DNA of 64,000 nucleotides, taken from the NCBI GenBank assembly GCA_963930655.1, contig OZ005618.1:3742001-3806000 (forward strand), written 5' to 3'. Position 1 is the stretch's first letter. Every line of letters begins with the position of its first letter. Shown one piece after another: positions 11,004-22,830 of this stretch. Source of the stretch: Myrica gale. Its lineage: Eukaryota > Streptophyta > Magnoliopsida > Fagales > Myricaceae. The position numbers were made by a program, and so were the translations under genes. The notes below the pieces were generated by a model. The model had not been told where the DNA came from. It saw nothing but the letters and a program-made list of their open reading frames with translations, and searched no databases.

Positions 11004-13097
11004 TTATTCACCAGAGTGCAATAAGAACATGGCATCAGGTACATATCCTGCATCAAACAACTGCTCTGTCAATCCATCCAAAACCTGATGGATATTGGTT
11101 CCTTGGAGTTGTGTGCAATGACTTGTAGAAAAATAGTATATTTGGTTCTTCAACTCAGCCCAGCTATATCCTATATCTTTCTTCAAATCCTTCATCTTCA
11201 ATAGGCTTCTCACTTTAGCTGCTGCATTCCACATCTTGGCCTCAGCATATACATTTGATAACGTGATATGAGCCGAAATATCTTCTGGATCAATACTCAA
11301 AATCTTCTCAGCAGCGTATCTTGCTAGTGCTAAATCCTTGTGGATTTTGCAGCCAGACAAGAGACAACGCCAGACCACCTTATCATGATCCAAATGGAAA
11401 CTCCTTATGAGCTCAAAAGCTCTTTTTGTCTGTCCTTTACGGGCAAAAAGGCTAACCACAGAAGCTATGTGATCTGTACGTGGGGCAATACCGTGGTCTC
11501 TGATCATGGAATTGAAGTAGTGCCATCCCTCCTCTATGAGTCCCACATGTCCACAAGCAGATAATACTCCAAGAAATGTTATATCATTAGGTTCAATCCC
11601 TTTTCTTTGCATTATGTTGTAGATCTCTAAGGCTTCTTTCCCAAAACCATGTTGCGCATATCCCATAAGCATGGTATTCCAAGAAACTAAGTTCCTTGTA
11701 GTTAGATTGTAAAAGACTTTCCGAGCTTCACATAGTCTTCCACACTTGGCGTACATGTCAATAAGAGCACTCCCTACAACCACATTGGAGTCGCACCCAG
11801 GTTTCACAATACAGCAATGTATTTGTTTCCCCCATTGAATTGCTGGAAGATCACTACAGATGCTCAAGATGACAGAATATGTGTAAATATTAGGTTCAAA
11901 CCCTTTAATCAACATTTCTTTTAGAAGCTCAATGGCTGCTCCATGACGACCTGATTTAAGATAGCCAGAGATCAGCGCATTCCAGGAGAAAACATCATGT
12001 TCATACATTTCCTCGAAAATCTTTGATGATTCCTCCGGGAGCCCACATTTTGAGTAAAAAGCCAGAACAGCATTGGCAACAAATAGGAATGTAATGAATC
12101 CCATTTTAATGATCAAAGAGTGGAGTTGTTTTCCTACTTCAACATCTGCTGAATCCTCAAATGCTCCGAGCACTGATGAGAATGTCCTTTCATTAGGTTT
12201 CAAAGCTAAAGAATGGAACTTGTGGAAAAGATCAATGGCGTCTTTTCCCTTTCCTTGTTGAGCATAACCTCCCATTAATGCAGTCCAAACCTGCAACTGG
12301 GGCCTTTCCGCCTCCAAAAATGCCTGATGACTCATGTGTAATTCTCCACACTTACCATAAAGATTTATCAATGCAGTCATAACAAAGTTGTCTAATCCAA
12401 AACCACACTTCACGACAAGGGAATGCACTTGCATCCCAACCTTTAAGTTCTCAAGTGCAGCACAAGCTCCTAACACGCTCGCACAAGAAAATTCACTGAC
12501 TACCACTCCTTCCTTCCTTGACTGCAAGAAAATCTTTAGGCCCTCCATATCGTCCCCACATTGGCAATAACAGGAAAGTATTGATGTCCATGAAATCAAA
12601 TCTGGCTTCAAAATTGCATTGAACACAAGCTGTGCAGAGTTCACCAAACCGCATTTCCCATACATATTGACCAAGCAGTTACTAACTTGGCCATTCAACT
12701 CTTGCCCACATCTATAAATCCTTCCATGAATCTCCTTACCAGTCCGTGCATCGCCTATGCTAGCACAAGCGGATATGGCACCAACATATGTATAATGATT
12801 CGGTTCGAAACCATCATTAACCATCAATCTGAAACAATTTAAGGCTTCTTCTGCCATATCCATCTTGGAATACCCAGATATCAAAGCAGTCCACGAAACA
12901 AGATTCCTCTCAGGCATTGCATCAAACACTTTGCGAGCATCATCTAAACGATTCACTTTGACATACAAGGAAAGCAAATGGTTGTTTGCATAGACGTCGG
13001 GGAGGAACCCAGATGTGATAATCTTGCCGTGGACTGCTCTGCCGCTGGGGATGCATCGGGCGTCGCCAAAAAGGCGCAGAAGGCGACTAAAACACAT
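11004..13097 (-). CDS. Pentatricopeptide repeat protein, PLS class, E-type C-terminus
   Basis: A single exon of 697 residues. The ATG at 13097 is the first Met in frame; codons further upstream are open but have no ATG. Roughly 15 PPR motifs of alternating P, L and S type fill residues 30-560, with repeated signatures such as NLVSWTALISGYSK, NLYGKCG and [13 protein letters not shown]. The C-terminus has the E-domain pattern (VVWRCLLSGCKIHKDLALA, ISAHITLSNVYAEAKMW) and a short E+-like tail, then stops without a DYW domain. PLS-PPR proteins select single cytidines for C-to-U editing in chloroplast or mitochondrial RNA; E-types without DYW recruit a deaminase in trans. The organelle and RNA target cannot be told from sequence alone. 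The gene is intron-less, as is typical, and convergent with the IQM gene. Confidence 0.92.
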   Translation of the reverse strand: MCFSRLLRLFGDARCIPSGRAVHGKIITSGFLPDVYANNHLLSLYVKVNRLDDARKVFDAMPERNLVSWTALISGYSKMDMAEEALNCFRLMVNDGFEPNHYTYVGAISACASIGDARTGKEIHGRIYRCGQELNGQVSNCLVNMYGKCGLVNSAQLVFNAILKPDLISWTSILSCYCQCGDDMEGLKIFLQSRKEGVVVSEFSCASVLGACAALENLKVGMQVHSLVVKCGFGLDNFVMTALINLYGKCGELHMSHQAFLEAERPQLQVWTALMGGYAQQGKGKDAIDLFHKFHSLALKPNERTFSSVLGAFEDSADVEVGKQLHSLIIKMGFITFLFVANAVLAFYSKCGLPEESSKIFEEMYEHDVFSWNALISGYLKSGRHGAAIELLKEMLIKGFEPNIYTYSVILSICSDLPAIQWGKQIHCCIVKPGCDSNVVVGSALIDMYAKCGRLCEARKVFYNLTTRNLVSWNTMLMGYAQHGFGKEALEIYNIMQRKGIEPNDITFLGVLSACGHVGLIEEGWHYFNSMIRDHGIAPRTDHIASVVSLFARKGQTKRAFELIRSFHLDHDKVVWRCLLSGCKIHKDLALARYAAEKILSIDPEDISAHITLSNVYAEAKMWNAAAKVRSLLKMKDLKKDIGYSWAELKNQIYYFSTSHCTQLQGTNIHQVLDGLTEQLFDAGYVPDAMFLLHSGE

Positions 13098-13977
13098 TTT
13101 GAGGGTTTGAAAACTAGGAGAAGGTGGCTCATAAAGCAATCCAAGTACATCTCCAAAGTTTGATAAGAAGCATTATATTACGTACAACAAATAAAGTCTC
13201 AGCTAGAAAAGCCGCGCTCTGGAAAATTTGCATATATCGTTCCGTGGAGATGTGGCCCGCAAGGGTGACGAGGTACGTTTCTGCAGAGGTTGCGACGATC
13301 TTTCAAGGGACTTACAACAGTATGCCCTCATTCATATAAGGAAGCTTTTTAAAACAGTGGACTAACGTACATTACCTTCTTAAACTAGAAATTCTGCCAA
13401 AAATAGTCTAGTTTGGGATTAACTTCCAATATTAATGACACTCGGCCCTCGGGAGTTAATAGGCCTAGAGATCATTAAGGAATGGAGTTAATTTGGACTA
13501 ATTCGATAATTTTTCACACATTTGAGACACCATTACTATATGTCATAGGTTTGCCAATTAGTTTTCATCATCTTCATAATAAAAATATAAATTTGGCAAT
13601 CAGAAAACCGGTAAGACCATGAGTACTAAAATGGATGCCCATTTGTTTTCTGACAACAATATAAAGTTCGGACTTCCATAAAAGGCCAAGACAAAATCAG
13701 TTCAAAATAGTACTTGTGTTTACACAGATTCTGCTTGAAACACAAACATTTCATCCAGGTTCAAGGCATTACCTTATATCATAAAATCAAGAGATCCAGA
13801 TAAAACAGGTTGACTAATTAATTGCTTCAAGCACCCAAGAAATTATTGTTGCTTACAAACAGTATCTAAAGTACACTACATACTTCATATTGCATAAGAT
13901 ATCAAGCTATATTAAGCCCAAGCAGCTATAAGCCATTTATAGGCTACACATACGCAAAGCAAACTGAATGACGACTC
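13098..13977. other. Spacer between PPR promoter and copper-chaperone 3' UTR
   Basis: The left part is the upstream region of the minus-strand PPR gene. The right 250 bases are probably the 3' UTR of the minus-strand copper chaperone. No repeats or other genes were recognised. Confidence 0.4.
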
Positions 13978-15957
13978 TTAAGCTGCAGGTTCGGCGGCTC
14001 CAGCAGTCTTCCCTTCAGGTTCGGCTGGTGCTTCCGCTTCCCAGAAGCTACTCTTCTTTCCAGTTTTCGAAACAGTCTGCAGAACTGCCTCAGGCTGCAC
14101 ATTGCCTTTTACAGTCACCTTCTGCTCCTTCAAATCAATATCATATGATTCTACACCTGTAGGTGGTAAAAGCATTTGACCATCATGAATCATCTTACAA
14201 GATAATTCTGTAATCAACTAACGGACCAAAGGTCCCCTGACAATTGCAGGAACAGCAGTTAATAATAATATTGAAAGCAGTCATGCCTACAACTGCTTGT
14301 CAATATTTGTAGGTAATAATAACTCTGTTTCATCATTTGTTTTTCTTTCTCAGAAAACACAAACAAGAGACCCTTGATCCCATTACGTAGTAATCTCCAG
14401 CAAACGTATAAGGGTGGAATCTCAGATCTCCCTCGTTGTAAAAAGAGAAATGCCTTAAGCTTACAAGCTCAAATCTCTTCTATATATTTCTAAATAACCA
14501 AAACCTTGTGCATTTTATTTCACAAAGAGTAAAATTCATGATTCATGGCAACATCGAAAAAAAAGCTCTAGTTGAATATTTTCATTTAAAATGTTCTTTC
14601 AGGGAAGTATGTTCATTTAAATTCTGACCTAAAAGAAAACCAAAAGTAAACACCATCCAAGGAGCTTGATTAAGGGAGTCATTTTTACAGCTGCTTATGT
14701 GCCAAAACCTTTAACACCCCCCCCCCCCCCCCGGGGGGGAAACTTACCCAAAAAGCTAAAACCTTTAACCCCTTACTTAGGACAAAAAGTTGATGAACCT
14801 CTAACTTTCATAATCAATCGGCCAGTAACAATCTTTACTTCAGTTTTTCCTTCTAGCTACCTAACAGTGATGTAAAACGCTGTGCCTTTTATGTCAGAGC
14901 ATACCACAAAGGCTATTTAGACTTGACAAAAAAAAAAGGCTCTTTTGGACTATTAAAGGCAAGCACGCAGAAACTTATTTTTTTTGGGATGGAGCGTTGA
15001 GTACAAGCATCAATAGACATGCTATTGACAAATTAGAAAACCACCTTCGAAAGCATTTGACTGGTGGACAAATGTTATTGCTACAGTTTATCGAATCAAT
15101 AAGAGATACTTGAGAAGGAAATGAAAAATAATTAAAAAAGGGAGAGAAAAAAGGTCAGCAAGTGATGAAGTTCGATTTCCCCATACCTTCCATTTTCCCC
15201 AGAACCCTTCTCACGGCCCCAGCGCAGCCTTCACATGACATACCAACCTTGAGGACAACCGTCTGCAACAGAACAAAAATAGAACTTTTCAGCTCAACAA
15301 GTAATGGAGGAAAACAATTGGCATTCCGACATCACAGCGTTCAACCTTACTCTTCTTTGGGCAGACATAATTCCTAGATACAACCGTAATGTTTGTAAAG
15401 AACGAATCCTTACAATGAGCAAAGCTCCCCATGCTCTTTGGGTACTTTTGCCTCTTTACATCTCTTTTTTTTTCTTGAAGATATGATAACAGCAATTATA
15501 ACCTACAAAACTAAGTTCATTTTTCTCCTTACAAGTCTTCTACGATTTCCAAATATACTTTACTAAATGATTCTTCTTTGTTGTCTTTTTTGGTCCATCA
15601 AATAAAGTCGTAGGACGGACTCAAACCTGTCATTTCTTGGACAAGTCAATAAAATAAAGTCAACCCTCCAAAACAAACAAAAGAGTTCTAATTCAAAGGA
15701 CCTTAATCTCCACCCACACACACGAACAGCATCAGCCCAAATTCAAGCTTCATTCGATCAAAATTTTAACACTTAGATCGCTCAGTATTTGTTCATCTTC
15801 ACAAAGGAAACCATCCATACAGCGCATCGCAAAGAAGGAAAAGAGAGAGAGAAAAAAAAGATGGAATTTTCGACGTCGAATTAGCAACAGTAAGAAAACA
15901 TGAACTTTTAATTAGAATTGAGATACAAAGAAGGCTTTGCTCGAGTACCTGAGACAT
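13978..15957 (-). CDS. ATX1: Copper chaperone (ATX1/CCH type, heavy-metal-associated domain)
   Basis: Minus-strand exons 15957-15949 (Met-Ser-Gln), 15262-15187 and 14156-13978 join in phase to give 87 residues. The HMA fold carries the copper loop MSCEGC at residues 11-16, followed by [20 protein letters not shown] and [10 protein letters not shown] lysine-rich loop (KTGKKSSFW) precedes a short Ala/Glu/Pro-rich tail. ATX1/CCH proteins bind Cu(I) in the cytosol and deliver it to P-type ATPases of the secretory pathway. The tail is shorter than in Arabidopsis CCH and typical of the small woody-plant forms. A first exon of only nine coding bases is unusual but is supported by clean donor and acceptor sites. 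The symbol is by family; the ATX1 versus CCH assignment is open. Confidence 0.93.
14717..14739. repeat. C16G7 homopolymer block in the copper-chaperone intron
   Basis: A run of 16 C followed by 7 G, flanked on both sides by copies of AAAACCTTTAAC. It could be a real G4/hairpin-prone tract or a sequencing or assembly slip. Confidence 0.7.
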
Positions 15958-16850
15958 TGTCTATGGATCTTGGAGAAATCTGAGCTGGATAATTACAAAG
16001 ACACGAAGAGGGTAAGATCAGTGATCGATTTTACCGTGTACGAAAGCTTAAGGTTTTGAGGTCGATTATATAGAGAAGCGAATAGAGAGGTCTTGAATGA
16101 CGGTTGAGGTAAGGAAGACGAGAGAGCGATGAGTCTGGTCACTGGTGGGTCGCTTTAGTTCTGACAACGGATTTATCACCCCACACGTAACGTAAGAAGA
16201 CCACGCTTTGTATGTTTAATTTATGGGGGCACTATTTTGTTTTTTTGTTTTTTTTATTGTCATTATTAAGTAGTCGGAGCCATTGATTGATTTATTTATT
16301 TTATTGGTCGAAATATGAATCCTCTCGCCTAACCAGTACATTCGTGTTTGTGTGAGTAAAATTTTGGTGTAAAATTTTAATAATTTTAAAAAAATTGAGA
16401 GAGAATGAAAAAGTAAAAAAAATTAAAAAAAAGTTATTTGAAAGAGAATGAAAAAGTAAGTAAAAAAATGAAAAAATTTGTAAAAAGTGAAAAAATTAGA
16501 AAAAAAAGTAAGAGAAAATTAGAATATGAAAAAGTTAAAATTTTAGTAAACTATTATTAAATTTTTAGGGTAAACAAATACTATGTAACCACGTACCTTA
16601 ACCGTATGGAATATTCAGATGATGGCGTGAAAATTGAGAAAATTTGAATTCTATTGAATTTTATTTGAGAAAGTAGTGAAAAAAATAAAATTTTATAAAA
16701 ATAGGTGAAAAAATAGAGATAAATACGATCTGAATAAATTTTTTATGTTTAGTAGGACGAGAAGAGATTACTTGAGGACGAGAGAGGAGATTTTAAAATT
16801 TATTATTATTTTTATGATTTTCTTGATTAGTGTGACAACTTAAAAAGTTA
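15958..16850. other. Copper-chaperone upstream region and AT-rich spacer
   Basis: The first 250 bases should hold the promoter and leader of the copper chaperone. From about 16330 the sequence is extremely A-rich with repeated GAGAGAATGAAAAAGTAA-like units. It may contain a decayed MITE, but I could not define ends. Confidence 0.35.
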
Positions 16851-16859
16851 TAAAATTTA
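16851..16859. repeat. MULE target-site duplication, left copy
   Basis: TAAAATTTA, exactly repeated at 23185-23193 on the other side of the element. Confidence 0.9.
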
Positions 16860-17027
16860 GGCTTAAATGCACCTACAGTCCTTGTGGTATGACAATGTTG
16901 CAAATATATCCCTGAGGTAAGAAAAGTTGCAAATATGTCCCTGTGGTATGTTTTCCGTTAAATATATGTCCTTCCGTCAGTCTCCGTTAAAAACACTAAC
17001 TGGAGTTGATGATGTGGCAAGTTTAAG
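16860..17027 (+). repeat. MULE left terminal inverted repeat
   Basis: 168 bases, an inverted copy of 23017-23184 with no difference noticed. Beyond the boundary (ACACGT left, CCACGT right) the two sides diverge. Confidence 0.93.
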
Positions 17028-18116
17028 ACACGTCAGCACGAATCAAATTAGGCCGTGTGTCTCCTTGGGCCCACCATTGGCAGCACTAACATTGCCCAGT
17101 CATCAAATGATGCCATATAGATTGATTTTTTTTAAATGTAAAACAAAAAGAACGCAAATTTAAATAACGCAAATATCACATGACGACATTGATCGAATTT
17201 TATTTTCTTTTTTTAAAAAAACGAAAATTTAAAGAACAAAAATTTAAAGAAACGAAAATATCATAGAACCTACACCCATTTGAGAAAAGAGGGTTGTTTC
17301 GTATCACTCTACCGAACCCTTTCTTACTTTACCCACAAAATTTTCTTCCCCTCTTGCGATATGTTTCTAGCACCGAACCCCCGTTGAAGAGCTTGAAAAT
17401 TTTGTTCATTAGAGAAGAAATTTACAAGCTAGTGTTTGGGAGAAATACAGGTCAGTCAAAATTTGTGAGGCACACTTTTATTGTTGGATTTGGTGTTTAT
17501 TTGGTGCCTATTAGACAAACCCACGTCCCTACAATGACACTCTTAAAAATTTTGTTGTTTTTCTTTCTTTTTGTTGTTTATTCGGTACCCATAATAGTAT
17601 ATACAGGTTATAGAGAAGGTGAAAATTGGACTTGCTCTTTTTGTATTTTATTTGACAGTGGAGGGACCCATTTCTTCCTAGTGTTTCGGTTGGGTTTGTC
17701 TTATAGTGTTTCCATACATGGTAGGGACATTGGGTTTTGATTGAAATTTTCAGATTCAATTACTGCACGTGGGTTTGTCTTGATATTGTTTGTTTAAATG
17801 TTTCCCTCGTGGTCTCGGCTTCCTATTTAGTTGCTATCCACGTATAAGAAGGAACGAGGCAACCCGCTGGATTAGTCATTGCAGAATATAATCACAACAG
17901 AATAACGTAAACTATGGATTTAAAAAGTATTCTTAATTTGTGGTCTTGGCTTCCTATTTGTAGTTGAGTTTACAATGCATTGTTTATATTGTTAACTTTT
18001 AGTCAATTTATTATTAGTGCTTCAGTCAATTTATTATCTTCTTATATTGTTAATTTTTAGTCAATTTATCACATTTTTAAATTTTTTGGCAGCTATTTAG
18101 TAAATTGTTTGAAGGA

Positions 18117-20790
18117 ATGAGTACTGATGATGAGTTTGGAGGTGATGGAGGTGCTGATGATGAGTTTGAAGGAATGAGTACTGATGATGAGTTTGAAGGA
18201 ATGAGTACTGATGATGAGTTTGAAAGTGATGGAGGTGCTGATAGGGAAGAAGAGGAAGAGGCTGTGGCAGTGGATGATACTGCTATCTTGAGTGATTTTG
18301 AAGGTAGTGTTGGAGAGGAACAACCAGAACTCTATCCTAACAATAATACAGATGTTGCAAGGAGGGATAGGGAAAATGTAATTTCATGGTTTGGAGCAGC
18401 CTCCTCTATTGCTAGAGACACCGAGGAGGCACCCCAACAGTCCAGTGACGACTTGCATAGTTCTAGTGAGGGTGGCAGTGAAGATGATGGAGGATGTGCT
18501 TCTAAAACGAAGTATTCGGAGTTTCATGACACAGATATTTCATATGGAAGGAGGCTAAAATTATGCGAGGGGTTAAAGTTTAAGGATCTTGAACTATTCA
18601 AGAAAGCGCTTCAACAATTTTGCATTCAGAATGGTTTCGCTTTCAATTACGTGAAGTGTGACAAGGTACGTGTGACGGCCAAGTGCGCGGCACCGAACTG
18701 CAAGTGGAGGATCCATTGCTCCATTGAAAATGGAGGGGGTGGGTTTCAAATAAAAACAATGACGTCAAAACATGAGTGTGGTACGCACTACATCAATAGG
18801 GCTGTGACTGCGAAATGGATAGCAATGCAGTATTTGGAGAAGATCAGAGACACTCCTCACTTGACCACCACTGCACTTATTGAGGAAATTCGTAGAGATT
18901 GGATGGTTGGTGTATCTAAATTCAAGGCCTATAGGGGACTAAAGTTGGCATTAAAGATTGTTAACGGGAGCCATGCAGAGCAGTATAATAAGTGCTATGA
19001 TTATGCTGCTGCAGTGTCAAGATTTAATCCTGGGAGCACCGCTATCGTTCATAGAGAAGGTCCTTTCTTCAAAAGAATGTACGTTCGTCTGGGTGCATGT
19101 AGAGCGGGATTTTTGGCGGGTTGTAGACCTGTCATATCAGTGGACGCGTGCCATTTGAAGGGACCATATGGTGGTCAATTGTTTTGTGCGGTTGCTAAGG
19201 ACGGGAATGATGATATGTTCCCTATCTCATACGCTGTATGCGAGAATGAGTGTAAGGCGTCTTGGGTTTGGTTTCTAGAGTCATTATTGGACGATGTTGG
19301 TGTGTTTGATACTCGACAATGGGTATTCATATCTGACCGTCAGAAGGTATATCTACTATTTTCAGTCATAGGATTACATTTTTCCAGAGTCATTTTTGTA
19401 ATATTCATATATGTTTGGTTCCCTATCTAAACATATTGCATATTGTTTTTGTTTTCTAGGGTTTACTTGATGCCTTCGAGATATTGGTGCCAAATTTGGA
19501 ACATAGATATTGCATTAAGCATCTGCACGCAAATATGAAGAAATATGGGTGGAAAGGGCAAGCATATAAGGAGGTGCTATGGAAGTGTGCGAAGGCCTCA
19601 AATGCTGTCGCATTTGAGAAACACATGAAGGAGATGAAGGCATTAAGCGGAGCTGCCCATCACTATTTATCCTTGATCCCTCCCAAGGCTTGGTCCCGAC
19701 ACGCTTTCTCAACGCACTGTAAGAGTGACATGCTTCTTAACAATATTGCGGAGACCTTTAACGCATGGGTGCTTGAGGCGAGAGATAAGCCACTTTTGAG
19801 TATGATGGAGATAATCAGACGGATGCTAATGAATCGTTTCTATGGAAAACGAGTTGGAATTGAGAAGGCAACCTTTGATATTTGTCCGCGGATCCAAGAA
19901 AAATTGGAGAAGAATAAGGAATTCGGTAGCCATTTCATATGTAGATGGGGGAACGGGGTAGAATTTGAGGTTGATCACCATACTGAAGAAAGAAGGGTAG
20001 TGAACACTGTTGAAAGAACTTGCACATGCGGGAGATGGCAGCTGAATGGCATCCCGTGTGCACATGCCGTTTCTGCCATTTATTTCTCCCGAAGACAGCC
20101 TGAGGAGTTCGTGGACAACTACTACCGAATTGATACCTATCGACGGACGTATGCATTGTCTATCCAAGGGATGTCGGGTCCTGAATTATGGCCACGTGTA
20201 AATGAAGATCCCCCTACTCAGCCACCACTGATAAGGCCAAGGGTAGGACGTCCAAAGATGTCAAGGCGGAGAGCCGAGGATGAGCCTCCACCCCCCTCTG
20301 GACGAGTGTCAAGGCGTGGATATATAACAAAGTGTGGGAGGTGTGGAGCAATTGGACATAATGCAAGGAGGTGTAAGTTACCCCCAAAGCCTGGGGAACG
20401 AAAATATCCCTCAAAACCATACACAAAGAAAACGAAGCCGAGAAATGTAAGGAACTTCATACTTTATGTTTCTATAGTTAATAGAAAAAATTCATCGGTT
20501 CTTCACTAACGCACGTCATTGTAGCGTGCTAATGGAGAGGGCACATCCGGAGCCAATGAATGTCCCCAAGTCAGAACTAGGGGAATAACTCAACCTATTG
20601 ATAATGAGCAAGTCAGTAATGTCTTGAGGAGTCGTGGGAGCCAGGTAAGAATATTAATCCTACCTTACTTAATCTTAAGTTTGAAACATCATCTGATTAG
20701 AAAAAATTACTATGCATGCAGGAAACACAACCAGAACGTATTTTTGCAAGGCGTGCTAAAGGTGTCGAGAGAGCATGGGCCACTCAATGA
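18117..20790 (+). CDS. MuDR-type MULE transposase
   Basis: Four exons (18117-19346, 19460-20446, 20525-20644, 20722-20790) join in phase to an uninterrupted 801-residue protein. The N-terminus is acidic with tandem units of FEGMSTDDE. A plant MuDR N-terminal zinc-binding region follows (CAAPNCKWRIHCSIE). The MULE catalytic domain has Asp near residue 343 (VISVDACHLKGPYGG) and Asp near 407 (FISDRQKG), then HRYCIKHLHANMKK. A SWIM zinc finger lies near residues 598-612 (CTCGRWQLNGIPCAH) and a CCHC knuckle near 702-715 (CGRCGAIGHNARRC). The protein cuts and moves the element by its TIRs. The start is the first ATG in frame after an AG; an upstream exon cannot be excluded. Reading could also run past the third donor to a stop at 20509. 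Confidence 0.93.
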
Positions 20791-21449
20791 ATGAGCTGGA
20801 CAATTTTTTGAGTTTGTGGTTGGGTTTGAATGAGCTAGACAGTTTTTTGGTTTTTTGGTTGGGTTTGTGGTGGCAGGACAGTTTTTGGTCTTTGGTTGTG
20901 GTAGTTGCATATATTGGCTGGACAATTTTTTGTATCGAGTGGCAATGGATTTGGTGAATGTATGCTTGCACCCTGTTAAAGATTTGGTGAATGTAACAAA
21001 TTGAAGCATCTGTTTTAATTGTGTAACATATATTATTATGTTGTCTCAATTAATGCCAAATGGATTTGGTGAATGTATGCTTGCACCCTGTTAAAGATTT
21101 GCAATTTACAGAGACCAACTGTGTAACATAAAAGAACAGCATAATTTCATTGCATATAAGCGGTTGACATTGTCTACAAGTCTTGTTGCATATATTGCAA
21201 CCCAAAACTTACACAAACTCATTCCAAAATAAAGAATACAATCAGTTACATTGCATTTCTACTACAAAGTTCCAACATTTGTTTTGAATTCTATAAACAC
21301 AATAGACATCAATAGAACTGCTTACAATTGCCCACAGATACACAAGGCTTACAAATATACACACCCATTCCAAAAAAGAAAGAAAACTCAGGACCCAACC
21401 AACAAATATTTGAGCTTCTCTTTCTCCTTATGATTGCGGGCTTCATATT

Positions 21450-21553
21450 CCAACAGAGGGAGCAAGCGTACTTCCTTCTAATTGTAACTCCTCTCCTTCG
21501 CTAGTTGGCCCTTGACTACCTTTGCTGACATAATTTAACTCTTCAACGGGGAC
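21450..21553 (-). other. Exon-like antisense segment inside the MULE
   Basis: After an acceptor-like CTGTTTAG on the minus strand, a frame stays open for 36 codons (beginning VPVEELNYVSKGSQG) and then stops. An alternative frame starting a little further on gives EVRLLPLLEYEARNHKEKEK. Neither was recognised. It may be part of the same captured material as the GTPase exon at 21835-21939, or of no coding value. Confidence 0.3.
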
Positions 21554-21670
21554 CTAAACAGAACAAACAATTTGGTTATTAAGATAGAGGTTGTGCAATA
21601 TGTCTTGAAACTGGGAAAAAAATTGTTGCCCTCAATCCATCACATCTACAACATCAGAAGAGGTTAAAGG

Positions 21671-21772
21671 TCTAAGGTGCAGTCATATGAAGACACTTCC
21701 TATTTAGGAAGTGTCTTCCACATGTTTAACCTTGTGTCATATGACTGCTCATTTAGGAAGTGTCTAAGGTGC
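21671..21772. repeat. Palindrome cluster inside the MULE
   Basis: A perfect 12-base stem, GAAGACACTTCC (21689-21700) with its inverse at 21707-21718, surrounds the loop TATTTA. Outside it lie an inverted pair (AGTCATATGA, 21681-21690 and 21737-21746) and a direct pair (TCTAAGGTGC, 21671-21680 and 21763-21772). A further inverted copy of the right half lies at about 22397-22447. Confidence 0.8.
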
Positions 21773-21834
21773 GTGATAACTAAATAGCCTAGAAAACAGG
21801 AGCAAAAAACAGAGAAATGAAGCAAGATGCCCAC

Positions 21835-21939
21835 CTTAATTTGGGACCGATTTGGAAGGTCCATCTTGTTCATCACTATGATCCGCCTTGAGGACGATGG
21901 GCAGTTTTTCAAATGCTCATATTCCGATGACAGTGGAAT
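21835..21939 (-). pseudogene. Captured exon of a mitochondrial-type DAR GTPase (MTG1/DGP family)
   Basis: On the minus strand a 35-codon exon is bounded by GCTTGCTAG and GTGGGC splice sites. It begins IPLSSEYEHLKN, the residues that follow the Asp-Ala-Arg motif in DAR GTPases. It contains RRIIVMNKMDLPNRSQ, the G4 guanine-recognition motif (NKMD) of these circularly permuted GTPases. No flanking GTPase exon (G1, G3) was found, so this is a fragment. It lies antisense to the transposase within a complete MULE, a typical transduplicated host fragment. Confidence 0.7.
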
Positions 21940-22499
21940 CTAGCAAGCAATAACAATAAACATCAAATAATGTGAAGTCTAAAGACAAAAACACAGGATG
22001 AAGGAAAATAAGTAGTTTAAGTTTCATCCGCATCTCTAACACTCTTATTGAGGTGTTCTTCAAATTAAAACATCAAAGACACAATTCTAGATAAAAATAA
22101 GCACAACCACTGCGATCTCAAATAGAACAAAAAATACTTTAAAAAGCCCAAAAAGAAATTACTCTTAAAATTTGACTCAGAGCATCCAAATTACTTTATC
22201 TGCTAATGAAAATGAACCAATACTGAAAAGACAGAGATGGATGAAGTCATAAACATAGATATGAATAACAGCCCTCAACCATTGAACAAAGTGAAGCCAG
22301 CCTAAATCTAGATTTTAATTTCCCGCCACTCCTTAGAAACCCGAACCCCAGATCTTCATATGACTGCACCCAAAAAGAAAATTAATTCCCAACTAGACAC
22401 AAGGTTAAACATGTGGAAGACACTTCCTAAATGAGCAGTCATATGAAGAGATAAACAATGGGAATCACCCCAATGCCACCAAAACATCATTTACTTAGT

Positions 22500-22830
22500 T
22501 ATGTTAAAAAGAATCTCTTTCTTGTAATTTTGTCCTGTAGTAGGGAATCGTATTTGATGCGAAATAGTACAAACTATTTGATATGGAGAATTGCTTTAAT
22601 TTCCATCTGAACCCCCACCGAAAAAAAAACAATAAAAAAATCGTACCATCCTCCTGAAGCTTCGTAAAAGACCCCAAACGACCTGAAACATACACAAAAA
22701 CATCGCTCTTCAAATGTTCTAATGACATTTCTGCCATCTCGTCCCACATATACATGCGTTGAAGTGATTCGGGAGGAAAAAAAGCACTCAGTTTGTTCGC
22801 TTTGAATCACGAAGAGTGCTTCATGGCTTT
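22500..22830 (-). other. Unassigned antisense ORF region in the MULE
   Basis: Two overlapping minus-strand frames of about 80 codons. One contains NKLSAFFPPESLQRMYMWDE and then a donor-like site. The region has exon-like composition but I do not recognise a family. It could be more captured host sequence. Confidence 0.25.

Noticed and set aside
13098-13156. Upstream ATGs (13156, 13150) for the PPR gene
   Set aside because: They are in a different frame from the PPR repeats; the first in-frame ATG is at 13097.
17294-17740. 148-codon ORF in the MULE left part as a second element gene
   Set aside because: Hydrophobic, low-complexity composition, no ATG-supported family, and no splice link to the transposase.
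20710-21049. Minus-strand ORFs with NPTKKPKNC-like repeats after the transposase
   Set aside because: They arise from short GGTTTGG/GACAATTTTT direct repeats in the transposase 3' UTR; no known protein.
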